64,000 bases of DNA, taken from positions 1 through 64,000 of the forward strand of contig NZ_PQBS01000035.1 of NCBI RefSeq assembly GCF_002911695.1. The letters run 5' to 3'. Every line of letters begins with the position of its first letter. Within the stretch, counting starts at the first letter, position 1. Below, piece by piece: positions 52,522 to 61,860 of the stretch. A model generated the notes under the pieces. The model was not told the origin of the DNA. It ran no database searches and saw only the letters and a list, made by a program, of their open reading frames with translations. This stretch comes from Gracilimonas amylolytica (GTDB lineage: Bacteria > Bacteroidota > Rhodothermia > Balneolales > Balneolaceae). A program made the translations under genes and the position numbers.

Positions 52522-53838
52522 TCACTTTAAGCGCAACTCATCTTTTAATTCAAATCGAAGAGAAACATCAATCGTATCTCTTTCTACTTCCATTCTAACC
52601 CTACTTCCTTCTTTATTCTGAAATATATTGAGAAGGTCGTTTAGTGAAAGCTCTTCAGCTTTCCGGCCATTGATCTTACGGATCACATCTCCCTCCTCTA
52701 ATCCTGCCCGTTCAGCAGGTGAATCTTTCCTGATAAATGAGATCTCGTAATATGGAAGGTCCGGGAAGGGAGTTGAGACCTCAATTCCACTTACATTGTA
52801 CGTAAAATCCTCGTTGAAATTCTTATTCTTTCGAAGATACAGAAGACCGTCATGGTAATTAAAGATCACTTTAAAACGACGCAACAGGTCTCCCCCAACA
52901 CTTCCATTACGGTCATCAAACCCAAATGCTCTCCTAACTGACAGGCTATCTGGAAATGCCACAACCGGTTCTTCAAATTCGAAAGGACCGAATTTCACTT
53001 TTTTGACACGCCCTAATGCTCCGCTCACATTTCCGCTTAGCCCTATTCCCAATAAGGTGTTGATGGTATTTTCAGGAAGTACGATCTCCTCACTGGTGGG
53101 ATCATAGAAAGAAAGGGAGTTACTGGCACCGGTATCGAGGAGTAATTTTAAAGGGGAATACTCATCGGTTTCCGAATTCTTGAAAAGTATGTTGGTGTAC
53201 GGCTTTTCATTTTCAACAATGATTGGAATGGTAAACCACTTTCTGTGTTTGGGTAATTCTTCAAATTTTTCTTTTGATCGTAGGGGATCATAGATCTTTA
53301 CCAACTTTGCCCGATAATCGATCTCAACCGCAAAACTATCGAATAGGTCAAACCCGAGAATTCCGTGAACTTCAGTCCCCATAAAAGATGCCAGCTTGAA
53401 TACATCTTCTTTAAGGATCAAAACCTCAACATCCTCTCCGATGATACGCTCTATCTGAATTTGATTCCCCCTCGATCTGAATGCCTCAAGCCTCTCGCCT
53501 TCACCTAAACCCGCCAGCATTACGGTTTCCGTATTGTTGAGATAGATCTCCCTGTTATACAAGGAGGTGATGATGTTTCTTCCGGCTCCTGAATCCAGAA
53601 TGAATTTCATCGGTTCTGATCCATTGATCCGGGCTTCAATAACAACCAGATTATTGATCAGTTCAAACGGAAAGACAAGCCTCTCACCCCGGTCTCCCAT
53701 TAACCTAAAAGCCGGTTTATTGTCCTCACCTGATTCTGAACCTGATTGAGCCTTTAACGGTAATGAACCAAAAACGATCAACGCAAACATAAGAGAAGCC
53801 AATGCCGTAGAGACGATATGTATGGGAAAGGTTTTCAT
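52522..53838 (-). CDS. Retropepsin-like aspartyl protease with PDZ domain
   Basis: A 438-residue exported protein. Signal peptide about 1-30 (LASLMFALIVFGSLPLKAQ). Two retropepsin-like halves each carry a D-[ST]-G motif, FILDSGAGRN (about 80-89) and LLLDTGASNS (about 233-242), so one chain can supply both catalytic Asp. A PDZ domain follows (about 355-430; SPAERAGLEEGDVIRKINGR). It probably sits in the periplasm and binds or cleaves protein C-termini. This architecture recurs in Bacteroidota-like genomes but substrates are unknown. Confidence 0.87.
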   Translation of the reverse strand: MKTFPIHIVSTALASLMFALIVFGSLPLKAQSGSESGEDNKPAFRLMGDRGERLVFPFELINNLVVIEARINGSEPMKFILDSGAGRNIITSLYNREIYLNNTETVMLAGLGEGERLEAFRSRGNQIQIERIIGEDVEVLILKEDVFKLASFMGTEVHGILGFDLFDSFAVEIDYRAKLVKIYDPLRSKEKFEELPKHRKWFTIPIIVENEKPYTNILFKNSETDEYSPLKLLLDTGASNSLSFYDPTSEEIVLPENTINTLLGIGLSGNVSGALGRVKKVKFGPFEFEEPVVAFPDSLSVRRAFGFDDRNGSVGGDLLRRFKVIFNYHDGLLYLRKNKNFNEDFTYNVSGIEVSTPFPDLPYYEISFIRKDSPAERAGLEEGDVIRKINGRKAEELSLNDLLNIFQNKEGSRVRMEVERDTIDVSLRFELKDELRLK

Positions 53839-54038
53839 TGATTTCTGCTAAATAGCTGTTCACCGTTTCGTGAATAAAACCAATATTCTTATTCGCTAAT
53901 TCATAAAAAAAGTTATGGAGGCTCAAACATCACCGTTATATAGTGAAAAGTCACAATTTATACCTACACATTTGGTATTAATTGTAATAAAGAAGATATT
54001 AGGGCAATGCAAATGTATGGTAAGAATCAGTATTAGTA

Positions 54039-54083
54039 TTTAGTTTAGTATTTGTTTCCCCTCTATAGTTTGTACAACTAACA
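54039..54083 (+). promoter_or_regulatory. Conserved csp leader/promoter block, copy 2
   Basis: Counterpart of 50399-50442, one base longer, ending 78 nt before the second csp ATG. The TTTGTACAACTAACA end differs from copy 1 by a single base. Confidence 0.65.
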
Positions 54084-54161
54084 ATAAATAAGCATCTGTT
54101 TAATCGGATTATCCATCAAATGATAATTCTTCAGATGCATTCAATACAACACAACACAATT

Positions 54162-54371
54162 ATGGAATACGGTAAAATTAAATGGTTTGATGCACAAAAA
54201 GGATTTGGATTCATCGAACCTGACAATGGTGGAAAAGATATCTTTGTTCACCGCAACAATATTCAAAACCTTGGATTTGAAGAGGGGCTTGCAGACGGTG
54301 AAGAAGTAGAATATGATGTTGAAGAAACACCTAAAGGCCTAAGCGCGATTGAAGTATCACGCGTTGGCTAA
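54162..54371 (+). CDS. Cold shock protein, copy 2
   Basis: A 69-residue CspA-type protein, start [18 protein letters not shown] at the ATG at 54162. RNP1 KGFGFI and RNP2 DIFVH are intact. It differs from copy 1 by conservative changes and ends in SRVG instead of YILE. The duplicates are 3.6 kb apart and separated by two minus-strand peptidase genes. Each has its own leader block and terminator, so each is an independent unit that could be induced by different conditions. Confidence 0.95.
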   Translation: MEYGKIKWFDAQKGFGFIEPDNGGKDIFVHRNNIQNLGFEEGLADGEEVEYDVEETPKGLSAIEVSRVG

Positions 54372-54391
54372 TTCTCACCTAAGAGAAATTC

Positions 54392-54426
54392 AAACCCCGC
54401 ATGTACATTACGTGTGGGGTTTTTTT
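54392..54426 (+). terminator. Terminator after csp copy 2
   Basis: AAACCCCGCA and TGTGGGGTTT (one wobble) with a T-run of eight. It ends 28 bp before the next gene. Confidence 0.88.
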
Positions 54427-54454
54427 ATGCCTGTGAATTTCAAATTAATACCAC

Positions 54455-55648
54455 ATGTCCTCAGAAACTTTTGACATTATTTTAGTTGGAGCCACCGGAT
54501 TTACGGGTCGCCGGGCTGCGAAATATTTTAACACCCACTCCCCAAAAACATTGAAGTGGGGAATAGCTGCCAGGAATATCAATAAGCTCAACCGGTTAGC
54601 TGATGATCTAGGGATTGAACGGTCACGGTGTCTCAAAATAGATACGACCAATCCGGATGACGTTAAACAGGTCGTATCTAAAACCCGCATCATTGTGACC
54701 ACGGCAGGTCCGTTTTCATTATACGGAGAAGAGCTGATCCGGCAATGTGCTGAAACCGGTACTCACTACCTTGATATCACCGGTGAAGTCGGTTTTATCG
54801 CCGAAATGATCCAAAAGTATGAATCTTCCGCATTGAAGAGTCAGGCCATTTTGATCCCCTTCTCAGGATTTGACAGTGTACCCGCAGATATTACCACCTA
54901 TTTACTAAGCCAAGCCTACGACAAACCATCCAGGCTTTCAGTCATCTCTTACTACAAGATCAGTGGTGGATTTAATGGAGGAACTATCGCCACCATGCTC
55001 AATAAATTTGAAACCGGTGAGTACAAGAAGATGAGTAACCCCCGTCTCTTGATTCAAGATGCTGATCAAAAAGTTCACAAAACAAACAAAGCTCAGTTTT
55101 TTGGTTATGATAAAATGATCCAAAAATGGTCTGTCCCTTTTATTATGGGTGCGATCAATTCTAAAGTGGTTTACAAAACTGCTTCATTATTTAAAGAAAA
55201 GGAAAATAAATATGCTGACAGCATTGGGTACAGTGAACATTCTGCCCTGTCCCAATGGTATAATCCGCTCCCTTTCCTGTTTTTCACCCTATTTTTAACT
55301 GCTCTGACGATCTTAGGTCCATTCAGCTGGTTTCGAAATCTGATAAAAAAAGTCATGCCGGCACCGGGTGAAGGCCCCTCTGAGGAAAGTATCGAAAACG
55401 GGTACTTCAAACTAAAAGCATTTGCAAAGGATGAACATGGTTCTGTCAAAAAACTAACCATGTCCTATCCCGGTGATCCTGGGAATAAATCAACGGTTTT
55501 CTTTTTATGTGAATCTGCTTTACAACTGGCTGAGAATACATCTTCATATATCGATAAGTACGGATTTCTAACAACTGTGTCTGCCCTGGGACCTGATTTT
55601 ATTGATCGTCTTAGATCCAGAGGTTTAAATATCACGATCGGCAAGTAA
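54455..55648 (+). CDS. Saccharopine dehydrogenase-like/trans-acting enoyl reductase family protein
   Basis: A 397-residue protein with an N-terminal Rossmann fold (IILVGATGFTGRRAAKYF, about 6-23) and the family block TTAGPFSLYGEELIRQCAETG followed by THYLDITGE. A substrate domain follows (LIPFSGFDSVPADITTYLL), and a hydrophobic helix near 275-292 (LPFLFFTLFLTALTILGPF) suggests membrane association. Homologues include saccharopine-dehydrogenase-like oxidoreductases and the mycobacterial trans-acting enoyl reductase. A lipid-linked substrate is plausible given the hydrophobic segment, but this is inference. Confidence 0.85.
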   Translation: MSSETFDIILVGATGFTGRRAAKYFNTHSPKTLKWGIAARNINKLNRLADDLGIERSRCLKIDTTNPDDVKQVVSKTRIIVTTAGPFSLYGEELIRQCAETGTHYLDITGEVGFIAEMIQKYESSALKSQAILIPFSGFDSVPADITTYLLSQAYDKPSRLSVISYYKISGGFNGGTIATMLNKFETGEYKKMSNPRLLIQDADQKVHKTNKAQFFGYDKMIQKWSVPFIMGAINSKVVYKTASLFKEKENKYADSIGYSEHSALSQWYNPLPFLFFTLFLTALTILGPFSWFRNLIKKVMPAPGEGPSEESIENGYFKLKAFAKDEHGSVKKLTMSYPGDPGNKSTVFFLCESALQLAENTSSYIDKYGFLTTVSALGPDFIDRLRSRGLNITIGK

Positions 55649-55763
55649 ATACGAATAAACGGTATTTTTACAGAGCTTTACGCCATTGTATCATCTTTTT
55701 TCAAATGATTTACATTTGGATGTTTAATATTGCTTCGAAAACACTAAAAATAGACTTCGATCA

Positions 55764-57050
55764 ATGAATATCAGATCAGTTTTGCTTCTGGCACTGGCAA
55801 TACTCGTTTTATTTATTTCTTCTTGTAATAATCAACCGGAAATTACTGAACAGAATGTATCAAGGATCATCAGTACTCTGAGTTCAGATGAAATGCAAGG
55901 ACGCCATGCCATGAGTCCGGAGATCGACATGGCAGCCGATTTTATAGCCGAAGAATTCTCAAAGATCGGCTTAACTCCTTTTGACGAAGATTATAAACAA
56001 ACCTTCACTCTATATTCGATCATTCCTTCTGAGTCTGCCATTTCAATCAATGGCGATCAGGTAGAAGATTACAAATTTTTCAGTATTACAAACACAGATT
56101 CGATAAGATGGTCTCTCACAGATGTATCTGTTGAAACCATTAACGAATCGGATGATTTTCGGAAGTTACTAAACACTTACAGAAATGATGACCAATCTTC
56201 GATCATTACCGTTTCTGAAGCTCACTCCGAGTGGTTCAGCCGCTACAGAGGCTATTACAGTCGTGCAAACCGGACTTTAGATATTGATCATAAACCAAAT
56301 GATCTCTTTGTGTTGACCAATGACCGTGTGAGAAGTGCAAATGTTGAGATCTTTAATAAGATAGAAACTCAACCTCTTGCAAATGTAGTTGGAAAAATAC
56401 CGGGACAAAAAGAAGATGAGATCCTGTTATTCTCAGCACATTATGATCATATAGGGGTGGTAACCCCGGTTGAGGAGGACTCTGTTGCAAATGGTGCAAA
56501 CGACAATGCCTCAGGAGTTGCAGCCGTCATAGAACTGGCTCGTTATTTTTCAAAAGGACCTGTACCTGAACGCACCCTATATTTTGTCGGCTTTACTGCG
56601 GAAGAAACCGGTGGATTTGGATCCCGTTATTTTTCAGAACAGATCGATCCTGATAAGATCGCCGCAATGGTCAATATTGAAATGATCGGTAAACCGGCTG
56701 TTGAAGGTGGAAATACAGCGTGGATCACCGGATATGACCTGACATCCTTTGGCCAAATTTTCGATGAAAATGCCCCCGAGGATTTTGATTTTTACGCCGA
56801 CCCGTACCCTAATCAAAACCTTTTCTACAGGTCAGACAACGCCACCCTGGCACGCCTTGGTGTTCCGGCTCATACCATTAGTACCACACCCATTGATGTG
56901 GATCAGGATTACCATCAGGTATCAGATGAGTTTTCAACCATCAATATCGAGCATGCTACCAACACTATTCGTGCTATAGCCCGGGTTTCTGAATTACTTG
57001 CAAACGGTGAGGTCACCCCAACCCGTTTACCGGCAGAGTCGATCAATTAA
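55764..57050 (+). CDS. M28 family zinc aminopeptidase lipoprotein
   Basis: A 428-residue lipoprotein with lipobox FISSC (Cys21). The N-terminal region (SSDEMQGRHAMSPEIDMAA) is typical of M28 peptidases. Zinc ligands and active site: SAHYDHIG (His, Asp), GANDNASGVAAVIELARYF (Asp), FTAEETGGFGS (Glu-Glu) and DQDYHQVSDEF (His). An intervening segment around 60-200 fits the PA-type insertion. It should be an outer-membrane-associated aminopeptidase. Alone in its transcript. Confidence 0.92.
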   Translation: MNIRSVLLLALAILVLFISSCNNQPEITEQNVSRIISTLSSDEMQGRHAMSPEIDMAADFIAEEFSKIGLTPFDEDYKQTFTLYSIIPSESAISINGDQVEDYKFFSITNTDSIRWSLTDVSVETINESDDFRKLLNTYRNDDQSSIITVSEAHSEWFSRYRGYYSRANRTLDIDHKPNDLFVLTNDRVRSANVEIFNKIETQPLANVVGKIPGQKEDEILLFSAHYDHIGVVTPVEEDSVANGANDNASGVAAVIELARYFSKGPVPERTLYFVGFTAEETGGFGSRYFSEQIDPDKIAAMVNIEMIGKPAVEGGNTAWITGYDLTSFGQIFDENAPEDFDFYADPYPNQNLFYRSDNATLARLGVPAHTISTTPIDVDQDYHQVSDEFSTINIEHATNTIRAIARVSELLANGEVTPTRLPAESIN

Positions 57051-57062
57051 ACAACTTTCTCA

Positions 57063-58055
57063 TCAGTACCACGGATTTATAATACCGTGTATACTGCCCT
57101 GCTCATAAGCCAATGCCTTACTGTCGATCGGAATGATGGTTCGGCCCGAAAAGTATTCCTTGAATAGTTTTAAAGCTTCTGAATCGTTTTCTACATTAAA
57201 CTGAGGCACTAAAACAGCTCCATTGGCTATATAGAAACCGGTATAACCCGGATGAATATATGTTCCGCCTTCCCCACTCACAGATTTTGGTAAGCTGATG
57301 GTCACGACCTTAAGTGGGGCGGATTTAATACTTCTGAGTCTCTCAAGGTTTTCCTGAAGCAACCCATAACACGGATGTTCAGGATCATCAGTTACGTTAA
57401 CTAAAACAGTATTCGAATTCAGCCACCTGACCATATACTGATCATGATCATTTGATTGATCATCAGATAACCCTGATCTAAGCCATAGGATCCGCTCTGC
57501 TCCAAGATACTTTTTGAGCTTTTGTTCGATCTCCTCATTCGTCAGGTTCAAATGCAGCTTATTATGCATCAATAATGACTCCGGTGTCAATAGCACTCCC
57601 TCACCATTCACCTCAATTGAAATTCCTTTCAGTAGCAGTTCAATTTCAACACACTTTATGTTCAACAGCTTTGAAACATAATTGGGTAACTCATTAACAT
57701 TACTACTACCAATCGAGTTGAGTACCGCTTTTTCTCCGCTATCGTTATTTACAAAACAGGGTCCAATATCCCCTGCCCACATATTCTTAACCGGCTTCTG
57801 ATGGATAATGATTCGGTCAAGGTCCACTGCTTTTAAAGACAGCTTGTTCATCACCCTGTTCCGGGTTTTCAGATCCTGCACAAACAAATGGATCACTTCA
57901 AAAAAATGCAGTTCTTCAATGATCCTGGAGTACGAATCCTCCAGATTTTTCAGAAATTTCTCCGATCTATTCTCGATACTGGATGGCCAGTGCATTTGAG
58001 AGGCTGAGTGAAATCCCCACTCGGGTGACTTAGTAAAATGATTCTTATGGCTCAT
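57063..58055 (-). CDS. Agmatine deiminase-family protein lacking the catalytic Cys
   Basis: A 330-residue pentein-fold protein recognisable as an agmatine deiminase/peptidylarginine deiminase homologue (MHWPSSIENRSEKF, GVLLTPESLLMHN, YTGFYIANGAVLVPQFN, FSGRTIIPIDSKALAYEQGS). The catalytic Cys of the usual SIHCITQQ is Gly324 here (SIHGIINPW), the Arg of W-x-R-D-x-GP is Gly95 (WAGDIGP), and the His-x-Asp of the GHxD motif reads DHDQ. Several active-site positions are therefore changed while the fold and reading frame are intact. It is probably not a deiminase. It could be a pseudoenzyme or a decaying gene. Confidence 0.85.
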   Translation of the reverse strand: MSHKNHFTKSPEWGFHSASQMHWPSSIENRSEKFLKNLEDSYSRIIEELHFFEVIHLFVQDLKTRNRVMNKLSLKAVDLDRIIIHQKPVKNMWAGDIGPCFVNNDSGEKAVLNSIGSSNVNELPNYVSKLLNIKCVEIELLLKGISIEVNGEGVLLTPESLLMHNKLHLNLTNEEIEQKLKKYLGAERILWLRSGLSDDQSNDHDQYMVRWLNSNTVLVNVTDDPEHPCYGLLQENLERLRSIKSAPLKVVTISLPKSVSGEGGTYIHPGYTGFYIANGAVLVPQFNVENDSEALKLFKEYFSGRTIIPIDSKALAYEQGSIHGIINPWY

Positions 58056-58247
58056 GAGGCTTAGACCAGATATTTAAATAGTAAAAATGTAAGAACCGTT
58101 TCTAAAGACTTTTTTGAAATAAAGTTTTGCACAACTTTTTGAAAATATTGAAAAGAATAGTTATATACCGAGCGTCCTGAAAATAAAAACAGTTCAAATC
58201 GTTTAAATTCTTAAGGGTTAAAGAACACAGGACGAAGGTTAAATAAT

Positions 58248-58829
58248 GTGCAGATGGAAAAACAAGAAGTAACTCAATTGCTCATGCAATTGAAGTCAGG
58301 AGAACAAGGTGCTTTTGATAAGTTGTATCCCGTTATTTACGGTGAACTACGTCAAATGGCATACGGTCACATGAATCGTCAGCAGGATGATCACACCCTA
58401 TCTAAAACGGATCTGGTGCATGAAGCCTATCTGAAGATGATCGATCAAACTTGTATCAATTTTTCGGATAAAAGTCATTTTCTGGCCATTGCATCCAGGT
58501 GTATGCGTCAAATACTTATCGATCATGCCCGAAAAAAATATGCTCAGAAACGTGGAGGTAAAGACAAGGACCTCACTTTTATTGATGAGCTGTTCAGTAA
58601 GAATGAACAGCAAGCCCAGGACCTGATCGATATTGATGAAGCTTTAAAGAAGCTCGAGAAGCTCAACGAAAGATTGGCTCAGGTAGTGGAAATGCGATTC
58701 TTTGGGGACATGAGTATTGAAGATACAGCAGAGGCCCTCGGGGTTTCTAACAGCACTATTAAAAGAGACTGGATGAAAGCACGAGGCTGGCTTTACAAAG
58801 AACTAAAGGGAAAGTTTGAATTAAATTAA
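58248..58829 (+). CDS. ECF-family sigma factor without the usual DAED motif
   Basis: A 193-residue sigma factor. Region 2 covers about 20-105 (MAYGHMNRQQDDHT, then SKTDLVHEAYLKM, then FLAIASRCMRQILIDHARKK), and region 4 is a helix-turn-helix (EDTAEALGVSNSTIKRDWMK). It belongs to the TIGR02999-like (Sig-70_X6) group. The acidic DAED of canonical ECF region 2.2 is replaced by Thr/Ser/Lys residues (HTLSKTD, Thr50, Ser52, Thr54). The start is GTG at 58248 with an AAGG 9 nt upstream; an ATG at 58254 is possible. A Ser/Thr kinase gene follows after 77 bp in the same direction. Confidence 0.9.
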   Translation: MQMEKQEVTQLLMQLKSGEQGAFDKLYPVIYGELRQMAYGHMNRQQDDHTLSKTDLVHEAYLKMIDQTCINFSDKSHFLAIASRCMRQILIDHARKKYAQKRGGKDKDLTFIDELFSKNEQQAQDLIDIDEALKKLEKLNERLAQVVEMRFFGDMSIEDTAEALGVSNSTIKRDWMKARGWLYKELKGKFELN

Positions 58830-58906
58830 ATAATCCTGATCTGTTTTCGGGCATTTTTTACGTAAGTAATTGGTGAGTACAAATTTAATTTTATGATGTA
58901 GTTGGC

Positions 58907-61621
58907 ATGGGGAATTCCAATTGGGAAAAAGTTGAAAAGTTAGTTGATGCTGTTCTGGATCAACCCGAAAACCAACGACTCGCTTACCTTGAAGAACATT
59001 GCAGTGATCCGGACCTGAAAGCTGAAGTCATCGAAATGCTTCGATCCATTGACGATTCTGACGGCTGGCTTGAAAACTTAAGAGGCTATCGGCAACAGGT
59101 GTTTGATCAACATTTCCGGGTCACCTCTTCCCTTTCCAGTGAAACCCTGATCGGTACACAGTTTGGCTCCTATACTATTATTGAAAAGATTGGTGAAGGT
59201 GGAATGGGAGTTATATTTCTGGCTGAACGATCGGATGGCACCTTTAATCACCGGGTCGCTATTAAGATCATCCGAAATGGCCGGGCTACTGAAGAAAACA
59301 TTCAGCGGTTCAAACGTGAGCAGCAGATCCTTGCCCGTCTCAACCACCCCGGTATCGCCCAGCTCTATGACGGTGGCGTGACCGAAGAGGGATTTCCATA
59401 TATCATTATGGAGTATGTGGATGGCATGCCTATTACTGAATACTGCGAAACCCACAACTGTACGATCGAGAAAAAGATCGAACTGATCAAGTTGGTTCTT
59501 GAAGCTGTTCAGAATGCCCATGAAAATTTAACCATTCACAGAGACCTGAAACCTGACAATATTCTGATCGACAGCTCGGGTAAGGTCAAGATCCTGGATT
59601 TTGGGATATCTAAACTTCTTGAGGATGAAGATAACCTGATGTTAACTCAGACGGGTTCAAAGATCCTCACACCCCGTTATGCAGCCCCTGAACAGATCAA
59701 AGGAACCAATATCACGACTGCTACTGATATGTACTCATTAGGTGTGGTGTTGTACAAATTATTGACGGGAATCGACCCTTATGATCTCGACAATAAAACG
59801 CGGTACGAAGTAGAACAGACGATCATCCACGATGAACCTTGCAAACCCAGTGAAGCCGTACGTGATCCTCAACTAAAGCGTAGTCTTAAAGGAGACCTTG
59901 ATGCAATCCTTTTAAAGTCGATGCGTAAAGAGTACGGCAAACGATATCGGGTAGCCAGTGAATTTTTGGAAGATCTTAAGAATTTTGAAATAGGTTTACC
60001 CGTTGGGGCTCATGAAGGAACCTTTACGTACTATACCCAAAAGTTCATTAAGCGAAACAAGGTTCAGATCAGTTCAGCAATGGCTGTTTTCTTACTCCTG
60101 ATCACAGTTAGCGTATTTTACACGCATAACATTACCGAACAAAAGTTCATTGCTGAGTCAGAAACCAGAAAAGCTACGATCGTTAAAGACCTTCTTTTAG
60201 ATATCTTTAAATCAACTGATCCCATTCTGGCAGAAACTTCAGATATCACGTTGCCAAAATTATTGCAGAATGGTACCGATAAGGTCATATCTCGTGAACT
60301 TGACCCGGGTATTAAAGTTGAAATGCTTTTAACTCTTTCCGAGATCTATGAAAATATAAGTCAATTTGATCAGGCTAAAGAACTGGCTGACGAGGGGCAT
60401 AAAGTGGCTACTATTAATTTTGGGGATCGATCTGTTGAAACCGCAAATAGTTTATTACGGATTGGGAGTATCGAACATAATTTAGGTAATTACTACGAAG
60501 CGAAGTCTATTTACCAAAAAGCTGAGGGCATCCTTAAAAGTAAACTAAGTGAAAGCGATCCTGTTTTTGTAGATCTTTATAACTACTTAGGAGAGACTGA
60601 ACAACTACTTAGAAATTACGATGCCTCAGGCAATTACTTTCAAAGATCACTGAATATTTTGAATGCTCAATCTGAGGCAGATTCCTCAGAATACATCCAT
60701 GTACTGCGCACCGTGGCGCGCAATCATTATCGTTCAGGAAACAATTCAATTGGTGATTCCCTGCTATTCAAAGCCTTAGAGATCAGTGAACAAATTAATG
60801 GTAAGGAACACATAAATACATCAGGGGTACTCCACGACCTGGGGCTTTATCACATGACCCGCGCTAAATACGAAGAAGCGAGGACATTCTATAATCGATC
60901 TCTGAGTATAAAAGACAAGGTTTACGGTGAGAAGGGCCACCCCAATCATTCTGCCACAATATTAAATCTTGCCGTTCTTGAAAAAACACACAGCAATTTT
61001 GACCTGGCCGATTCACTTTTAAAGAGATCTTTAGAAATGGACCTGACCTATTATGGTAAAAACCATCCAAACATTGCGATCACAAAAGGTCACCTGGCGG
61101 ATGTCCACTTTGGATTAAAAAACTACGAAGACTCTAAGAAATACAGAGAAGAAGCTCTTGAGATCCTGCTCGAAGTATATGGTCCCGGTCATTTTTCTAT
61201 TGGAACAAGTTATCATAACTATGGACGGTTACTGTCAGAAATGAACGATACCGAAAAAGCTGAACAATATTTAACAAGAGCTGAAGATATTCTGGTAGAT
61301 CATCCCAACTCAACCGACAGGAATCTTGCAGAATTATATTTGGCAATTGCTGACAATGAATACCGGCAAAATGATCCCTCTTCATCGATCAAGTATTATG
61401 AACTTGCAGCAGATCATTTCGAAAAATTAAACCACCCTTATTTCAAAATTATGTCGGTAACCTCTCAAATAAAAAAGAGCAGAAGTTTGATCACCACAAA
61501 TCAACCGAATGAAGCATCGGATATCATTTCTGAAGTTGAAACAAGAATTGATACCACAAACTACATGAAAAATGATACGGTTCTGAATCAGCTTTTTAAT
61601 AAAATTTCCGAATTACTTTAG
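58907..61621 (+). CDS. Ser/Thr protein kinase with TPR sensor domain
   Basis: A 904-residue membrane kinase. The Hanks kinase domain is about 88-360: glycine loop IGEGGMGVIF (Gly96 onward), ATP Lys120 (VAIKII), catalytic HRDLKPDN at 211-218 and DFG at 231-233. A single transmembrane helix at about 388-408 (ISSAMAVFLLLITVSVFYT) precedes a coiled linker and about ten tetratricopeptide repeats (NLGNYYEAKSIYQKAEGI, GLKNYEDSKKYREEALEI), predicted periplasmic. A ~75-residue N-terminal part resembles the anti-sigma-like start of ECF-linked kinases. It likely phosphorylates the adjacent sigma factor. Confidence 0.9.
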   Translation: MGNSNWEKVEKLVDAVLDQPENQRLAYLEEHCSDPDLKAEVIEMLRSIDDSDGWLENLRGYRQQVFDQHFRVTSSLSSETLIGTQFGSYTIIEKIGEGGMGVIFLAERSDGTFNHRVAIKIIRNGRATEENIQRFKREQQILARLNHPGIAQLYDGGVTEEGFPYIIMEYVDGMPITEYCETHNCTIEKKIELIKLVLEAVQNAHENLTIHRDLKPDNILIDSSGKVKILDFGISKLLEDEDNLMLTQTGSKILTPRYAAPEQIKGTNITTATDMYSLGVVLYKLLTGIDPYDLDNKTRYEVEQTIIHDEPCKPSEAVRDPQLKRSLKGDLDAILLKSMRKEYGKRYRVASEFLEDLKNFEIGLPVGAHEGTFTYYTQKFIKRNKVQISSAMAVFLLLITVSVFYTHNITEQKFIAESETRKATIVKDLLLDIFKSTDPILAETSDITLPKLLQNGTDKVISRELDPGIKVEMLLTLSEIYENISQFDQAKELADEGHKVATINFGDRSVETANSLLRIGSIEHNLGNYYEAKSIYQKAEGILKSKLSESDPVFVDLYNYLGETEQLLRNYDASGNYFQRSLNILNAQSEADSSEYIHVLRTVARNHYRSGNNSIGDSLLFKALEISEQINGKEHINTSGVLHDLGLYHMTRAKYEEARTFYNRSLSIKDKVYGEKGHPNHSATILNLAVLEKTHSNFDLADSLLKRSLEMDLTYYGKNHPNIAITKGHLADVHFGLKNYEDSKKYREEALEILLEVYGPGHFSIGTSYHNYGRLLSEMNDTEKAEQYLTRAEDILVDHPNSTDRNLAELYLAIADNEYRQNDPSSSIKYYELAADHFEKLNHPYFKIMSVTSQIKKSRSLITTNQPNEASDIISEVETRIDTTNYMKNDTVLNQLFNKISELL

Positions 61622-61860
61622 ATTCCTGATTATTTTTACGGATTAATCTATTGGAAGAATTAACTCACCTTAAGTATTCACACCTATCTCATCTTTGGTA
61701 ATCATATTTAAGTAAATGCAGGGTTTTCCGTAAGTAATAAAAGCGCTTCCATACTTTTGGATAAAAGCCTTCAAAAATCGTTTTAATGGCTTTCTGGCCT
61801 TAAAATTCATAATTCAAATGCTTACCTTAGAAGCTCTCAAAAAATAATTAAAACGAAAGC

